A stretch of DNA of 64,000 bases from a bacterium (GTDB lineage Bacteria; UBA8248). Below are positions 16,049 through 24,536 of the stretch, in pieces. The notes under the pieces are model-generated. The model searched no databases. It was not told where the DNA came from and worked only from the letters and a program-made list of their open reading frames with translations. Each line of letters begins with the position of its first letter. Within the stretch, counting starts at the first letter, position 1. The stretch spans positions 22,217-86,216 of the forward strand of contig JAJDYR010000014.1 of NCBI GenBank assembly GCA_022825065.1. The letters are read 5' to 3'. The translations under genes and the position numbers were made by a program.

Positions 16049-17530
16049 GTGTTTTTCCTGGAACAACTCATCCACGCCATGAACCCGTATCTGGTGTTCG
16101 TCTGCATCCTGGGCACCATCCTGGGACTCCTGTGGGGTTCGATGCCGGGCATCTCGACGACCATGTCCATGGTGCTGCTCATCGGACTCTCCACCCAGAT
16201 GAGCCAGGACGTGGCCATCATGTTCCTGCTGGGCGTCTATACGGCGAGCGTCTTCGGCGGTTCGATTACCGCCGTGCTCATCAACATTCCGGGCACGCCC
16301 GCCGCCGTTCCCACCATGATCGAGGGCTACCAGCTCGCCCAGAGGGGAGAGGGAGGACAGGCGCTCGGCACCGCGCTGGTGGCGTCTTTTCTCGGAAACT
16401 GGGTGGGCATCCTGATCCTGGTGGCGTTCATACCCCTCATTTTGCTCATCGCCCTGCAGTTCCGTTCCTGGGAGATGTTCCTCCTGGCCCTTTGGGGGAT
16501 CGCCATCTGCGGCACGCTCACCTCGGGCGAGGCGCCCATCAAGGGCTGGATATCCGGCTGGCTGGGGCTTCTCATCGCTTTCGTCGGCCTCGACAACATC
16601 TACGGCGTTCCGCGCTTCACCTTCGGGAGTTTTCTCCTCGAAGACGGCATCAGCTACATCCCGGTGATCATCGGCTTCTTCGGGCTGACCGAGGTGCTCT
16701 GGGTGCTGCCCCAGAAGGAGCCGCCCGTGATCCCCGAAAAAGTGGACCGCGTGGTGCCCCCCTTCAGCATGTTGTGGCGCTACGCGCGCGCCTCGGTGCG
16801 CTCCGGCATCATCGGCACGGTGATAGGCGCCATCCCCGGCGCGGGCGGGAACATCGCCGCCTTCGTCGCCTACGACGTGGGCAAGCGCCGCGCCAGGCCC
16901 GAGGAGCGCGAAAAATTCGGCAAGGGGAGCTACGAGGGCATCGTGTGCGGCGAGGTGGCGAACAACGCCTGCATCGGCGGAACGATTCTCCCCACGCTCA
17001 CGCTCGGGATTCCGGGCAGTCCGCCCGCCGCCGCCTTCATGGCGGCCCTGGAACTCAAGCACGTGGTGATGGGCCCCACCATCGACGTGGAAAACCCGGG
17101 TCTCGTCTACTTCATCTACGGCGCGCTCATCGTGGCGAACTTCCTGATGTACGTGTTCGGCCTGCTGCTGGTGAAGCCCGCCGTCAAGCTCTACAGCCTG
17201 CCGCGCACCCTGCTGATGCCCATCATCATCCCCATCTGCATCCTGGGGGCGTACGCGGTGCGCCTGAGCATGTTCGACGTCTACGTCATGCTGGCCGCAG
17301 GCTTCGTCGGCTACGCGCTCAGGTGCCTCGGCCTGCCGCTCGCGCCGATGGTTCTGGCCGTCATCCTGGGTTCGCTGGCGGACGAGAACCTGCGTCGCGC
17401 GCTCATCACCTTCGAGAACAAGCCGCTGTGGTATTTCCTCACGAGCCCCGTCGGCACGATCCTGATGATCGTCTCGGTGTTCACCTTCTACGACGGCATC
17501 TTCCGCAGGGGACGCGCGAAGAAGACGTGA
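16049..17530 (+). CDS. TTT transporter large membrane subunit (TctA family)
   Basis: 493 residues, about 11-12 transmembrane segments. Family marks are GLLWGSMPGIS near the N-terminus, GVYTASVFGGSITAVLINIPGTPA, the second-half repeat VIGAIPGAGGNIAAFVAYDVGKRRA and ILPTLTLGIPGSPPAAAFMAALELK. Secondary, proton-driven uptake of the receptor's ligand. GTG start directly after tctB. Confidence 0.92.
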   Translation: MFFLEQLIHAMNPYLVFVCILGTILGLLWGSMPGISTTMSMVLLIGLSTQMSQDVAIMFLLGVYTASVFGGSITAVLINIPGTPAAVPTMIEGYQLAQRGEGGQALGTALVASFLGNWVGILILVAFIPLILLIALQFRSWEMFLLALWGIAICGTLTSGEAPIKGWISGWLGLLIAFVGLDNIYGVPRFTFGSFLLEDGISYIPVIIGFFGLTEVLWVLPQKEPPVIPEKVDRVVPPFSMLWRYARASVRSGIIGTVIGAIPGAGGNIAAFVAYDVGKRRARPEEREKFGKGSYEGIVCGEVANNACIGGTILPTLTLGIPGSPPAAAFMAALELKHVVMGPTIDVENPGLVYFIYGALIVANFLMYVFGLLLVKPAVKLYSLPRTLLMPIIIPICILGAYAVRLSMFDVYVMLAAGFVGYALRCLGLPLAPMVLAVILGSLADENLRRALITFENKPLWYFLTSPVGTILMIVSVFTFYDGIFRRGRAKKT

Positions 17531-17561
17531 GGTAGTGATCCTTAACACACCTGCGTGTATG

Positions 17562-17857
17562 CGGGACTGTTAAAAAGTCTTTGCGTGGAACATTGCCTTT
17601 GCGGGAAGGCCGCTCTCGGGCGAAACCCTGACTTCCTCGAAAACAACCACCCTCCCCACCTTGTCGGGGTTGTTGAAAAACCCTCTTCTGCGACCCCCGC
17701 AAACCACCAACAGCTTCTTACCTCACCCTGAGTAGCCGCCAAAGAGCCTGTCCTGAGCTTGTCGAAGGGCGGCGTATCGAAGGGCGAGAAGGCATCCTTC
17801 GATACGCGGTTTCACCGCTACTCAGGATGAGGCGGATAGGGCTTTTTCAACAACCCC
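17562..17857. repeat. Composite of IS-like termini and a REP unit
   Basis: GGGACTGTTAAAAAGTCT (17562-17580), GGGGTTGTTGAAAAACCCTC (about 17667) and an inverted GGCTTTTTCAACAACCCC (about 17840) bracket a TCGATACG..CTACTCAGGATGAGG unit at 17745-17833. The termini resemble the end of the IS at 63861. The internal G/C-tract arms are mostly lost here. Confidence 0.55.
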
Positions 17858-17910
17858 TTGTCAGGGGGGTATAAAGAGGCGATGCGGCGCCGCCGGGTTT
17901 CGGGTTTTGG

Positions 17911-18046
17911 CCGTCATTCCGGCGAAAGCCGGAATCCATTTTTTGCTTTTGTTTTCTGATGGCTTCCCGCCGATAAAGGGGAGATGAAAAGCTGGCGCAA
18001 TGTCATTCTGCTCGACTCTGGATTCCGGCATACGCCGGAATGACGG
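17911..18046. repeat. Inverted pair of ATTCCGGCG palindromic repeats
   Basis: GTCATTCCGGCGAAAGCCGG at about 17913 and CCGGCATACGCCGGAATGAC at about 18025 face each other. This is a widespread extragenic repeat type; a decayed unit also lies at 60427. Confidence 0.65.
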
Positions 18047-18112
18047 CGGTTGTCGCTTCAAACGCGTTCGCTACCAGGGTCGGTTTTTTCACCAGGCCCA
18101 CCCCTTGCGCGA

Positions 18113-18141
18113 TTGACATTAGCGGAACAAGCGCATAGCAT
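18113..18141 (+). promoter_or_regulatory. Sigma-70 promoter of the cupin/ABC importer region
   Basis: Consensus -35 TTGACA (18113-18118), 17-base spacer and -10 TAGCAT (18136-18141), 74 bases upstream of the TTG start of the cupin. Confidence 0.6.
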
Positions 18142-18214
18142 TTCTTTATATCATTCAATTTCATACACGGCAGTTTCATCTCGTGCGCAGGGCAAGTGTT
18201 TGGAGAGACGGGAT

Positions 18215-18562
18215 TTGAGCGACCGCGAAGCCTGCCTGATAAGGCCCGAGAACCAGAAGCACAAGGTGCTGGACGGCGGCGCGCAAGCCTGGCGTATGAC
18301 TTCGCAGGAGGACCACGGCTGGAACGTCGACGCCTGGCTCACGGTCTTCCGCCCCGGCGAGACGCACGAGTGGCACGACCACGAAGAGGACGAACTCATC
18401 TACATCATCGAGGGCGAGGGACGATACGAGTTGGAAGACAGGAGCATCGAGTTTCGGGGCGGAGACTGCATTTTCCTGCCCCGGAAGACGATGCACCGCA
18501 GCATGACGGGAGGGGATCAGGACGTAAGGCTGCTGGCCATATTTCACCCGGCGAGAGAGTAA
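18215..18562 (+). CDS. Cupin-domain protein
   Basis: 115 residues from TTG 18215, chosen because GGAGAG lies 8 bases upstream and the known fold begins here; the longer frame from 18050 overlaps repeats and the promoter. The metal-binding cupin motif is present: ETHEWHDHEEDELIYIIEGEG, then FLPRKTMH. Single-domain cupin, cytosolic. It is 86 bases from the importer receptor gene and may share its transcript. Enzymatic or sensor role unknown. Confidence 0.78.
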   Translation: MSDREACLIRPENQKHKVLDGGAQAWRMTSQEDHGWNVDAWLTVFRPGETHEWHDHEEDELIYIIEGEGRYELEDRSIEFRGGDCIFLPRKTMHRSMTGGDQDVRLLAIFHPARE

Positions 18563-18648
18563 AAGGCGCTGCTTGCCGGTTCCGATCGTTTTATCTTTGG
18601 AAGACGTAGCAGAGGCAACAGGTTCTCTCAAACGTGGAGGAAGATAAG

Positions 18649-19644
18649 ATGAAAAGGTTCGGCCTTGTTTTGATCGCAACAATCGCTGTCCTGGGAATGA
18701 CCTCGAACGCGCTGGCGGCGAAAGGCGTCGTCAAGCTGATTCACGACAACACCTCGCACGCCGCCATCCCCTACATCGCTGAAAAGAAAGGCTTCTACAA
18801 AGCCGAGGGCGTCAACGTGCAGCGCCGGGTCACGAGCCCCCGCGCGCTGATCGACGCGCTCATCGGCGGCACCGCCGACATCATCAGCACGCGCGGCTCC
18901 CGCGTGGGCCAGATCGCGGCGCGCGGACTGGACGTGGTGGGCATCGCGCTCAACCGCTACGGAAACCAGAACATGGTTCTCGTGCCCATGAAGGACAAGA
19001 CCACCAAGTCGGTGAAAGACCTGAAGGGCAAGACCGTGGGCGCGCAGATGGGCACCGGCACCTGGGCCACCTGGATGACGTATCTCTCGCGCATCGGCAT
19101 GTCGGACAAGGACTTCAAGATCCGCAACACCAAGACGGGTTCGCTCCCGGCCGCCTTCGAGCGCGGCGCTCTGGATGCGGGTCTGACCTGGGAGCCGTGG
19201 GGCTCGATCATCGTCGGCAAGGGCCTGGGCCGTATGGTCATGGGGCCGAAGGACTATGACGATCTGCTCGGCTACACCTCCCCGGTGTTCCTGACGACTT
19301 CGTGGTCCTACATCAAGAAGAAAAATCCCGACGGCGCGCAGCGCTTCATCAACGCGCACGTTCGCGCGATGCGCTTCCTGAACCGCAACCGCGACGAGTC
19401 CGCGAAGCTGATGCACGAGTTCTGGAAGAGCCAGGGCTTCAAGTTCAGCGTGGCGAAGGTGAAGACCGACCTGTACAAGTTCATGCGCTGGGACCGCGCG
19501 ATGATCACGCACAGGGACATCAAGGAAGTACAGGACGGCGTGGACGTGAGCGTCAAGAAGGGCAAGCTGCCCAAGCGCATCGACGTCACCGCGCACATCG
19601 ACATCACGTTGGTGGAAAACGCCTACTTCAATTTGATGAAGTAA
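18649..19644 (+). CDS. ABC importer substrate-binding protein, NMT1/SsuA/TauA type
   Basis: 331 residues from ATG 18649 (GGAGG 8 bases upstream). Sec signal MKRFGLVLIATIAVLGMTSNALAA. The mature part has the NMT1/SsuA-like pattern AAIPYIAEKKGFYKAEGVNV, LIGGTADIISTRGSR, KDLKGKTVGAQMGTGTWA, RGALDAGLTWEPWGS. It delivers a small organic compound (in this family sulfonates, nitriles, pyrimidines or aromatic acids) to the permease and ATPase at 21126-22825. Confidence 0.88.
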   Translation: MKRFGLVLIATIAVLGMTSNALAAKGVVKLIHDNTSHAAIPYIAEKKGFYKAEGVNVQRRVTSPRALIDALIGGTADIISTRGSRVGQIAARGLDVVGIALNRYGNQNMVLVPMKDKTTKSVKDLKGKTVGAQMGTGTWATWMTYLSRIGMSDKDFKIRNTKTGSLPAAFERGALDAGLTWEPWGSIIVGKGLGRMVMGPKDYDDLLGYTSPVFLTTSWSYIKKKNPDGAQRFINAHVRAMRFLNRNRDESAKLMHEFWKSQGFKFSVAKVKTDLYKFMRWDRAMITHRDIKEVQDGVDVSVKKGKLPKRIDVTAHIDITLVENAYFNLMK

Positions 19645-19674
19645 GACGGCAGATATAATTCCGAACCGTATTTT

Positions 19675-19711
19675 ACCCCTCCGGGGGGCGTATGCCGCCT
19701 TCCGGAGGGGT
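19675..19711. terminator. G/C hairpin after the receptor gene
   Basis: Arms ACCCCTCCGG and CCGGAGGGGT pair perfectly over 10 bp around a G/C-rich loop. The T-rich run is on the 5' side (ATTTTA), not after the stem, so for the plus strand it is more likely an mRNA-protecting hairpin. Confidence 0.45.
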
Positions 19712-19761
19712 GAGATTGTATTCGTATGCGTATGAAGCGCGTTTGAGGAGAATCGCGAATC

Positions 19762-21111
19762 ATGGATGAGCTTCAAAAGAAAGTCGTCGACGCGGTGGAT
19801 GAAGATTTCCTCGTAAAAACCACCATGGAACTCGTGGACATACCGAGTCCCACCGGCTACGAGGAGGAGGCGGCCCGCTACATGCACGCGAAGTACGAGG
19901 AGGCCGGCTTCGAATCGCATCTGCAAAAAGTGGCCGAGGGCCGCTACAACGCGGTCGGCATCTCGCCGGGCACGGGCGGCGGCTATTCCGTGATGTTCAA
20001 CGGCCACCTGGACACCTCCTATTCCGGCGAGGAACCCGAACTCACCCAGCCGGGCTACAAGAACAAGGCGATTCGCGATGGGGACTGGATCATCGGAAAC
20101 GGCGCGGCCAACATGAAAAGCGCCGACGTCTCCTACCTCGGCGCGGCGAAGGCTCTCCAGGACGCGGGCGTGAAGCTCAGGGGCGACATCGTCCTCGCCT
20201 CCGTCGTGGGAGAGATCGAGAAAAACCGTATCGACCAGTACCAGGACGTGCTCTACGACGGCTACGGCGTCGGCACCCGGCATCTTCTATCGCACGGATA
20301 TCTGACGGATTTCTGTATTCTCGGGGAGCCGACCGGCATGCAGGTCGCGCCCTGGCACGGGGGCACGATCTGGTTCAAGGTCATCACGCGCGGGTCGATG
20401 GGCCATACGTGCTACGGCCACTACACGGCCAGCGCCATCGAGCGGATGGAGCGGGTGCAGGCTGCGGTTCGCAAGTGGATTCCCGAGTACCGGGGGCGTA
20501 ACGAGTTCCTGGGCGAACGCCCTCACGTGAACGTGGCCGCCATCGAGGGCGGGTGGCCCTACCGCTGCGCTCGCTCGCCCATCGAGTGCCGCCTCTACGT
20601 GGACGTCCGCCTGGTGCCGGGTCAGACGATTCAGGACGTGCAGACGGAGTTCAAGGGCGTCATCGAGCAGGTGAACGAAGAGCATCCCGACGTCGGAGCC
20701 AAAGTCGAGGTGTTCTCCTCGCATCCGCCCTCGGGCATTCCCGTCGATTCGCTGCCTTCCAAAGCGATGATCCAGGCGCATGAGCAGATTGTGGGTGAAA
20801 AGCCCAACATCATCGTAAAGACTTCCTATCTGGACGCCGCCCACATGAACCGCTACGGGGTCCAGACCATCACGTACGGGTTGGCGGGCCGGACGTTTGA
20901 TGCGGATTACGGCTGGAACGCCGATATCGGCGAACACATCCACGTCGACGCGCTGGTGGACACGACGAAGATATTCGCCCTCGCAGCGCTGGATCTGTGC
21001 ATGCGGGAGCGTGACGCCTCCGCCATCGCGCCGGACCCCTACGCGAATCTGCCCGAGCCCGGACAAATTGAAGCTCTCGGAAGCGGACGAATCACGGCTC
21101 TCGGAAGCTGA
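19762..21111 (+). CDS. M20-family metallopeptidase/deacylase (ArgE/DapE/ACY1 group)
   Basis: 449 residues. First metal motif FNGHLDTSY (HxD), then GNGAANMKSADVSYLGAAKAL and the dimerisation (lid) domain around GSMGHTCYGHYTASAIERM; EIEKN is near the place of the catalytic Glu pair. Such enzymes remove acyl or peptide groups from amino-acid-like substrates with two zinc ions. It sits between the receptor and permease genes of an importer, so its substrate is probably the imported compound or its first product. Confidence 0.85.
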   Translation: MDELQKKVVDAVDEDFLVKTTMELVDIPSPTGYEEEAARYMHAKYEEAGFESHLQKVAEGRYNAVGISPGTGGGYSVMFNGHLDTSYSGEEPELTQPGYKNKAIRDGDWIIGNGAANMKSADVSYLGAAKALQDAGVKLRGDIVLASVVGEIEKNRIDQYQDVLYDGYGVGTRHLLSHGYLTDFCILGEPTGMQVAPWHGGTIWFKVITRGSMGHTCYGHYTASAIERMERVQAAVRKWIPEYRGRNEFLGERPHVNVAAIEGGWPYRCARSPIECRLYVDVRLVPGQTIQDVQTEFKGVIEQVNEEHPDVGAKVEVFSSHPPSGIPVDSLPSKAMIQAHEQIVGEKPNIIVKTSYLDAAHMNRYGVQTITYGLAGRTFDADYGWNADIGEHIHVDALVDTTKIFALAALDLCMRERDASAIAPDPYANLPEPGQIEALGSGRITALGS

Positions 21112-21125
21112 GAAAGGAACCTTAC

Positions 21126-21989
21126 GTGGCGTCGGCCGATAAAGCGCGAACTCAAACCGGAAAGACACCGGGGACAGAGGAGAGAGTACTCGGTCCTCCC
21201 AACTGGGGCGTGGTTTTCCGAAACTCGGGCAAGGCCTTTTTCCTCATGGCGGCGCCTCTCGTCGGACTGCTCATCTTCTGGGAGTTGCTCGCGCACTCGG
21301 GCACACTTCATCCTGTCCTTTTCCCTCCCCTGGAAAAGATATGGGTGACGATGGTCGACCAGGCGAAGTCCGGCATCCTCTGGCTGGACATCTACGTTTC
21401 GCTGTATCGCCTTCTGGTCGGGGCGTTCCTCGCCCTCGTTTCGGGAACCGTGGTCGGCCTGGTGATGGGAATGAATCAGACGGTGGAGCGGATTCTCGCG
21501 CCGCCGATGTACTTTTTCCTGGCCGTGCCGGGTCTCGCGCTGTTTCCCATCGTCATTCTCTGGTTCGGGCTGAGCGATTTCACCCTGATCTCCGTGCTCT
21601 GGTTCGAGGGCATGATCACCGTCATGGTGAACGCATGGACGGGCGTGAAGACCGTGGACGCCTCTCTCATCCGCGCGGGCCGCGCCATGGGCGCCAAGGG
21701 CATGACGCTTTTCTTCCAGGTGATGGTGCCGGGCGCGCTGCCGAATCTCATCGCGGGCTACCGAATCGCGTTCAGCCGCGCGTGGCGCATCGTCGTGACC
21801 GGGGAGATGATAGTCGCGCTCGAGGCCGGCCTGGGCTTCCGGATTTTCGCGGCCCGCGATTTCCTCGCGGCGGACATGATGTACGGCGGGGTGGTGGTCG
21901 TTGGTATTCTGGGCGTGATCGTGGAGCGCGTCTGCCTGCGCAGCATCGAGCTGGCCACGGTCCAGCGCTGGGGAACACTGCGCGAATAA
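21126..21989 (+). CDS. ABC importer permease, SsuC/TauC type
   Basis: 287 residues, GTG start with AAGGAA upstream. Six hydrophobic segments and the EAA-type loop SLIRAGRAMGAKGMTLFFQVMVPGALPNLIAGYRIAFSRAWR are characteristic of the taurine/sulfonate/nitrate permeases. Homodimer in the inner membrane, partner of the ATPase 20 bases downstream. Confidence 0.9.
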   Translation: MASADKARTQTGKTPGTEERVLGPPNWGVVFRNSGKAFFLMAAPLVGLLIFWELLAHSGTLHPVLFPPLEKIWVTMVDQAKSGILWLDIYVSLYRLLVGAFLALVSGTVVGLVMGMNQTVERILAPPMYFFLAVPGLALFPIVILWFGLSDFTLISVLWFEGMITVMVNAWTGVKTVDASLIRAGRAMGAKGMTLFFQVMVPGALPNLIAGYRIAFSRAWRIVVTGEMIVALEAGLGFRIFAARDFLAADMMYGGVVVVGILGVIVERVCLRSIELATVQRWGTLRE

Positions 21990-22009
21990 CGCGCCGATAG
22001 GAGCATATC

Positions 22010-22825
22010 TTGGCGATTCAGGGTCCTGTAAAACTCCAGGTCACGGGCCTGGACAAGGTCTTCACCATCGACGAGGGATGGGGGCGGACGACGGACATCA
22101 CCGCGCTCGAATCGGTGAACTTTGAAGTCAGAAGCGGCGAGTTCATCTCCCTCATCGGCCCGAGCGGGTGCGGCAAGAGCACGCTGTTGATGATCGTGGC
22201 GGGCCTGTATGAAAAAACCTCGGGCGACGTCGTCCTCGACGGCCACCACATCAACGACACGGGTTTCGACCGAGGCGTCGTGTTCCAGGAGTTCGCCGTA
22301 TTCCCCTGGCTGACGGTGGCCGGAAACGTCCGCTTCGGCATGCGCATGAAGGGAATCCCCAAGGCCGAGCGCGACCCCGTGGTCGACCGCCTCCTGCGGC
22401 TGGTGGAACTCGAGGGCTTCAAGGATGTCTATCCATACCGCCTCTCGGGCGGCATGAAGCAGCGGGTGGGCATCGCGCGCGCGCTGGCCTTCGACCCCGA
22501 GGTGATGCTCATGGACGAACCCTTCGGCGCCCTTGACGCCCAGACCCGCTCGAGCCTCCAGCAACTCCTCGTTCAGGTGTGGATGGAAACCCACAAGACG
22601 GTGCTCTTCGTGACGCACAGTGTCCGCGAGGCGGCCTATCTCTCAGACCGTGTGCTCCTGATGTCGCCTCGTCCGGGGCGAATCGCCGAGGAGATCAAGA
22701 TCGACCTGCCCCGTCCACGCGACGTTCTTTCTGTGGAATTTCTCGAATGTGAAAGAAAAGTGGCCGAGACGCTGGCGGGCCTCATGGGGCAATCCGGTGG
22801 TCAGCCCGCATGGGTGACGGATTAA
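22010..22825 (+). CDS. ABC importer ATP-binding protein, SsuB/TauB type
   Basis: 271 residues from TTG 22010 (AGGAG 8 bases upstream). Walker A GPSGCGKST, Q-loop FQEFAVFPWLTV, signature LSGGMKQRVGIARAL, Walker B VMLMDEPFGALD and THSVREAAYLSDRV are intact. No TOBE domain, as expected for this group. Completes the importer with the receptor at 18649 and permease at 21126. Confidence 0.91.
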   Translation: MAIQGPVKLQVTGLDKVFTIDEGWGRTTDITALESVNFEVRSGEFISLIGPSGCGKSTLLMIVAGLYEKTSGDVVLDGHHINDTGFDRGVVFQEFAVFPWLTVAGNVRFGMRMKGIPKAERDPVVDRLLRLVELEGFKDVYPYRLSGGMKQRVGIARALAFDPEVMLMDEPFGALDAQTRSSLQQLLVQVWMETHKTVLFVTHSVREAAYLSDRVLLMSPRPGRIAEEIKIDLPRPRDVLSVEFLECERKVAETLAGLMGQSGGQPAWVTD

Positions 22826-22857
22826 ACGAACATCTATCAGAGGAAGGAAGCGACGAG

Positions 22858-23295
22858 ATGATCCAGAGACAGTTCATGCAGCCCGACGACATGTGGTCCC
22901 GCGTGGAGAACAACGAGCTTCTCTACGTGCCCGTGGTGACGATTCACGGTTCGGACCACGCCCACATCTATCTTTCCGGCCAGGTGCCCCGCAAGCCGAG
23001 CGGCGAGGTGGTGGGCGTCGGCGACATGCGAACCCAGATTCGGGTGACTTGCGAGAACATCGGCAAGGGGCTGGCCCACGCGGGCGCTACGTTCGACGAC
23101 ATCGTCAGCTCCACGACGTATGTGACCGACATCATGGAGTACTACAAGCATTCCGATGAGCGCTTCAAATACTTCAAGAACGTTCGCCCGGCCAGCACGC
23201 TGATCGAGATATCCCGCCTCGGTCCTCCCGACGCGATGATCGAGATCACGGCGGAGGCCATCATCGAGCCCGAGCGGCTGCGGGTCCAGCCGTAG
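22858..23295 (+). CDS. RidA/YjgF/Rid-family protein
   Basis: 145 residues from ATG 22858 (GGAAGGAAG upstream); an earlier in-frame start would overlap the ATPase gene. The fold is seen in IYLSGQVPRKPSGEVVGVGDMRTQIRVTCENIGKGL, TTYVTDI, and the C-terminal RPASTLIEISRLGPPDAMIEITAEAII, where the arginine and glutamate that bind imine carboxylates in RidA are in place. Rid proteins hydrolyse reactive enamines/imines. Last gene of the operon, which suggests that the imported compound is an amine-containing metabolite (inference). Confidence 0.87.
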   Translation: MIQRQFMQPDDMWSRVENNELLYVPVVTIHGSDHAHIYLSGQVPRKPSGEVVGVGDMRTQIRVTCENIGKGLAHAGATFDDIVSSTTYVTDIMEYYKHSDERFKYFKNVRPASTLIEISRLGPPDAMIEITAEAIIEPERLRVQP

Positions 23296-23500
23296 GCGTT
23301 GCGCAGGGGAGAGGCCGTAAGCCCGCGTCCCCGTTTCAGTTCATCGGGCCGGTAAAGCGGCTTTTCTCTTTCAAAACACCAGAATTTCAACTTCGGGGCG
23401 CATCTTGCGCGAGCATTTCGATTAACTCGGGTGCTCTGATGTCGAGAGGTGTTTTGTTGCTTTTACTCGCTATACTTTTTCGAGGGAGCAAAGCCGAGGA

Positions 23501-23944
23501 TCAAGTTTCTTGCAATCCCGGATGGACGGCTTCTATACATTCTTCGGCGATGAAGTCTCCGATCAACTCCTCATCGGGGAAATCCGGCAGCCCCGATATC
23601 TCGCTATGCGATGGGTCGGCCTCATAATCGCCCTCTGCATTCAGCGGCATGTGTATGAAACGGATATCCAGGAGTTGTTCTTTGAGATGCTGTTTTGTTC
23701 TGCCCACGCTCACTTCGGCAAGGCGGCCGTTCCTGCTTATTGTCAGCCTGGACAGACGCCTCACTTCATCGAGTTGTTGAGGTTTCAAGAGGTCTTCGAA
23801 ACATTCCAGCCAGTGGACGGACAAACCACTCTCGTTTTGTCGTAACTGAAAAGCGGAGCCGTCCACGCCCTCTTCTTCATCGAATTGAGATGGTTTGACG
23901 TAGCGGACGGCATGGTCTTCATTTGGCAAATCGTCGCCGGTCAT
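23501..23944 (-). CDS. Hypothetical protein, second gene of an unknown two-gene cassette
   Basis: 147 residues from ATG 23944. The ATG overlaps the stop of the upstream gene as ATGA, so the pair is translationally coupled. The sequence is acidic and without signal or membrane segment; recognisable blocks are VKPSQFDEEEGVDGSAFQLR and LSVHWLECFEDL. I do not recognise a named domain. Base composition is more AT-rich than in neighbours. A two-gene accessory module (toxin-antitoxin-like or immunity-like) is possible on size and coupling alone. Confidence 0.7.
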   Translation of the reverse strand: MTGDDLPNEDHAVRYVKPSQFDEEEGVDGSAFQLRQNESGLSVHWLECFEDLLKPQQLDEVRRLSRLTISRNGRLAEVSVGRTKQHLKEQLLDIRFIHMPLNAEGDYEADPSHSEISGLPDFPDEELIGDFIAEECIEAVHPGLQET

Positions 23945-24342
23945 CCATTCTCCAGCAACGTGATGCCGAAAGCGCGGGCCTGCTTTTTCACTCCGTCCAG
24001 TGTGTCGATTCCGCTCACTCTCGAAACTTTTTCGGATGCCGGTCGTCGTTTGAATATCACGTACCTTGCAGACCGATCGCCGAGAAACTGGAGACCAATG
24101 TGCGCCTTGTCGTCTCCTTTCCAAACGGCGCGGAGGTTTCCGTTATCGAGGAGAAACAACCCGGCTTTCCTGGCTGATGGAATAGACTTAACGAACGACC
24201 AGAAATCCGCTTCAGATGCTTCTCTCACATCGGCGCACTCGGCATCGGCCGCAGCAAAGCCGCGAAGTTCCTCAATCCGGCGCGCGTAGGTCTGATGAAT
24301 CTTTTTTGTGTTGCCCGGCGGGTTCTTGGAGGCTGTGGCCAT
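23941..24342 (-). CDS. Hypothetical protein, first gene of an unknown two-gene cassette
   Basis: 133 residues if started at ATG 24342 (MATASKNPPG); an in-frame ATG at 24390 would add 16 residues. Contains the block SARKAGLFLLDNGNLRAVWKG and LQFLGDRSARYVIFKRR, a short beta-rich pattern. Basic N-terminus, no signal peptide. Coupled by ATGA overlap with the downstream acidic protein, a common arrangement in small interaction pairs. Function unknown. Confidence 0.68.
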   Translation of the reverse strand: MATASKNPPGNTKKIHQTYARRIEELRGFAAADAECADVREASEADFWSFVKSIPSARKAGLFLLDNGNLRAVWKGDDKAHIGLQFLGDRSARYVIFKRRPASEKVSRVSGIDTLDGVKKQARAFGITLLENG

Positions 24343-24536
24343 TGTAGCTCTCGGGTTGTTCCGGGTGTATCGGACAGAATCACCGACCATTCCACTACAA
24401 TCCCATTAAATATAAACTTTCATCAGCCTGCATGACAAGCGAGTTACTGGCCGTTAGACGCTCGCCGGCGTTTACCCCGGACGGGCGATCGTGTAGGTTC
24501 GAGTATCTTCCAGTCAAAAAGCCTCGGGAGTCTCGC

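Larger units (their letters stand above)
17531..18214. other. Long repeat-rich intergenic region
   Basis: No gene. It holds several solitary GTTGAAAAA-type termini, a TCGATACGC-type REP unit, a pair of ATTCCGGC palindromes and, at its right end, the promoter of the cupin gene. Confidence 0.6.

Noticed and set aside
18050..18214. N-terminal extension of the cupin from 18050
   Set aside because: It covers a repeat end and the sigma-70 promoter; TTG 18215 has a good ribosome binding site.
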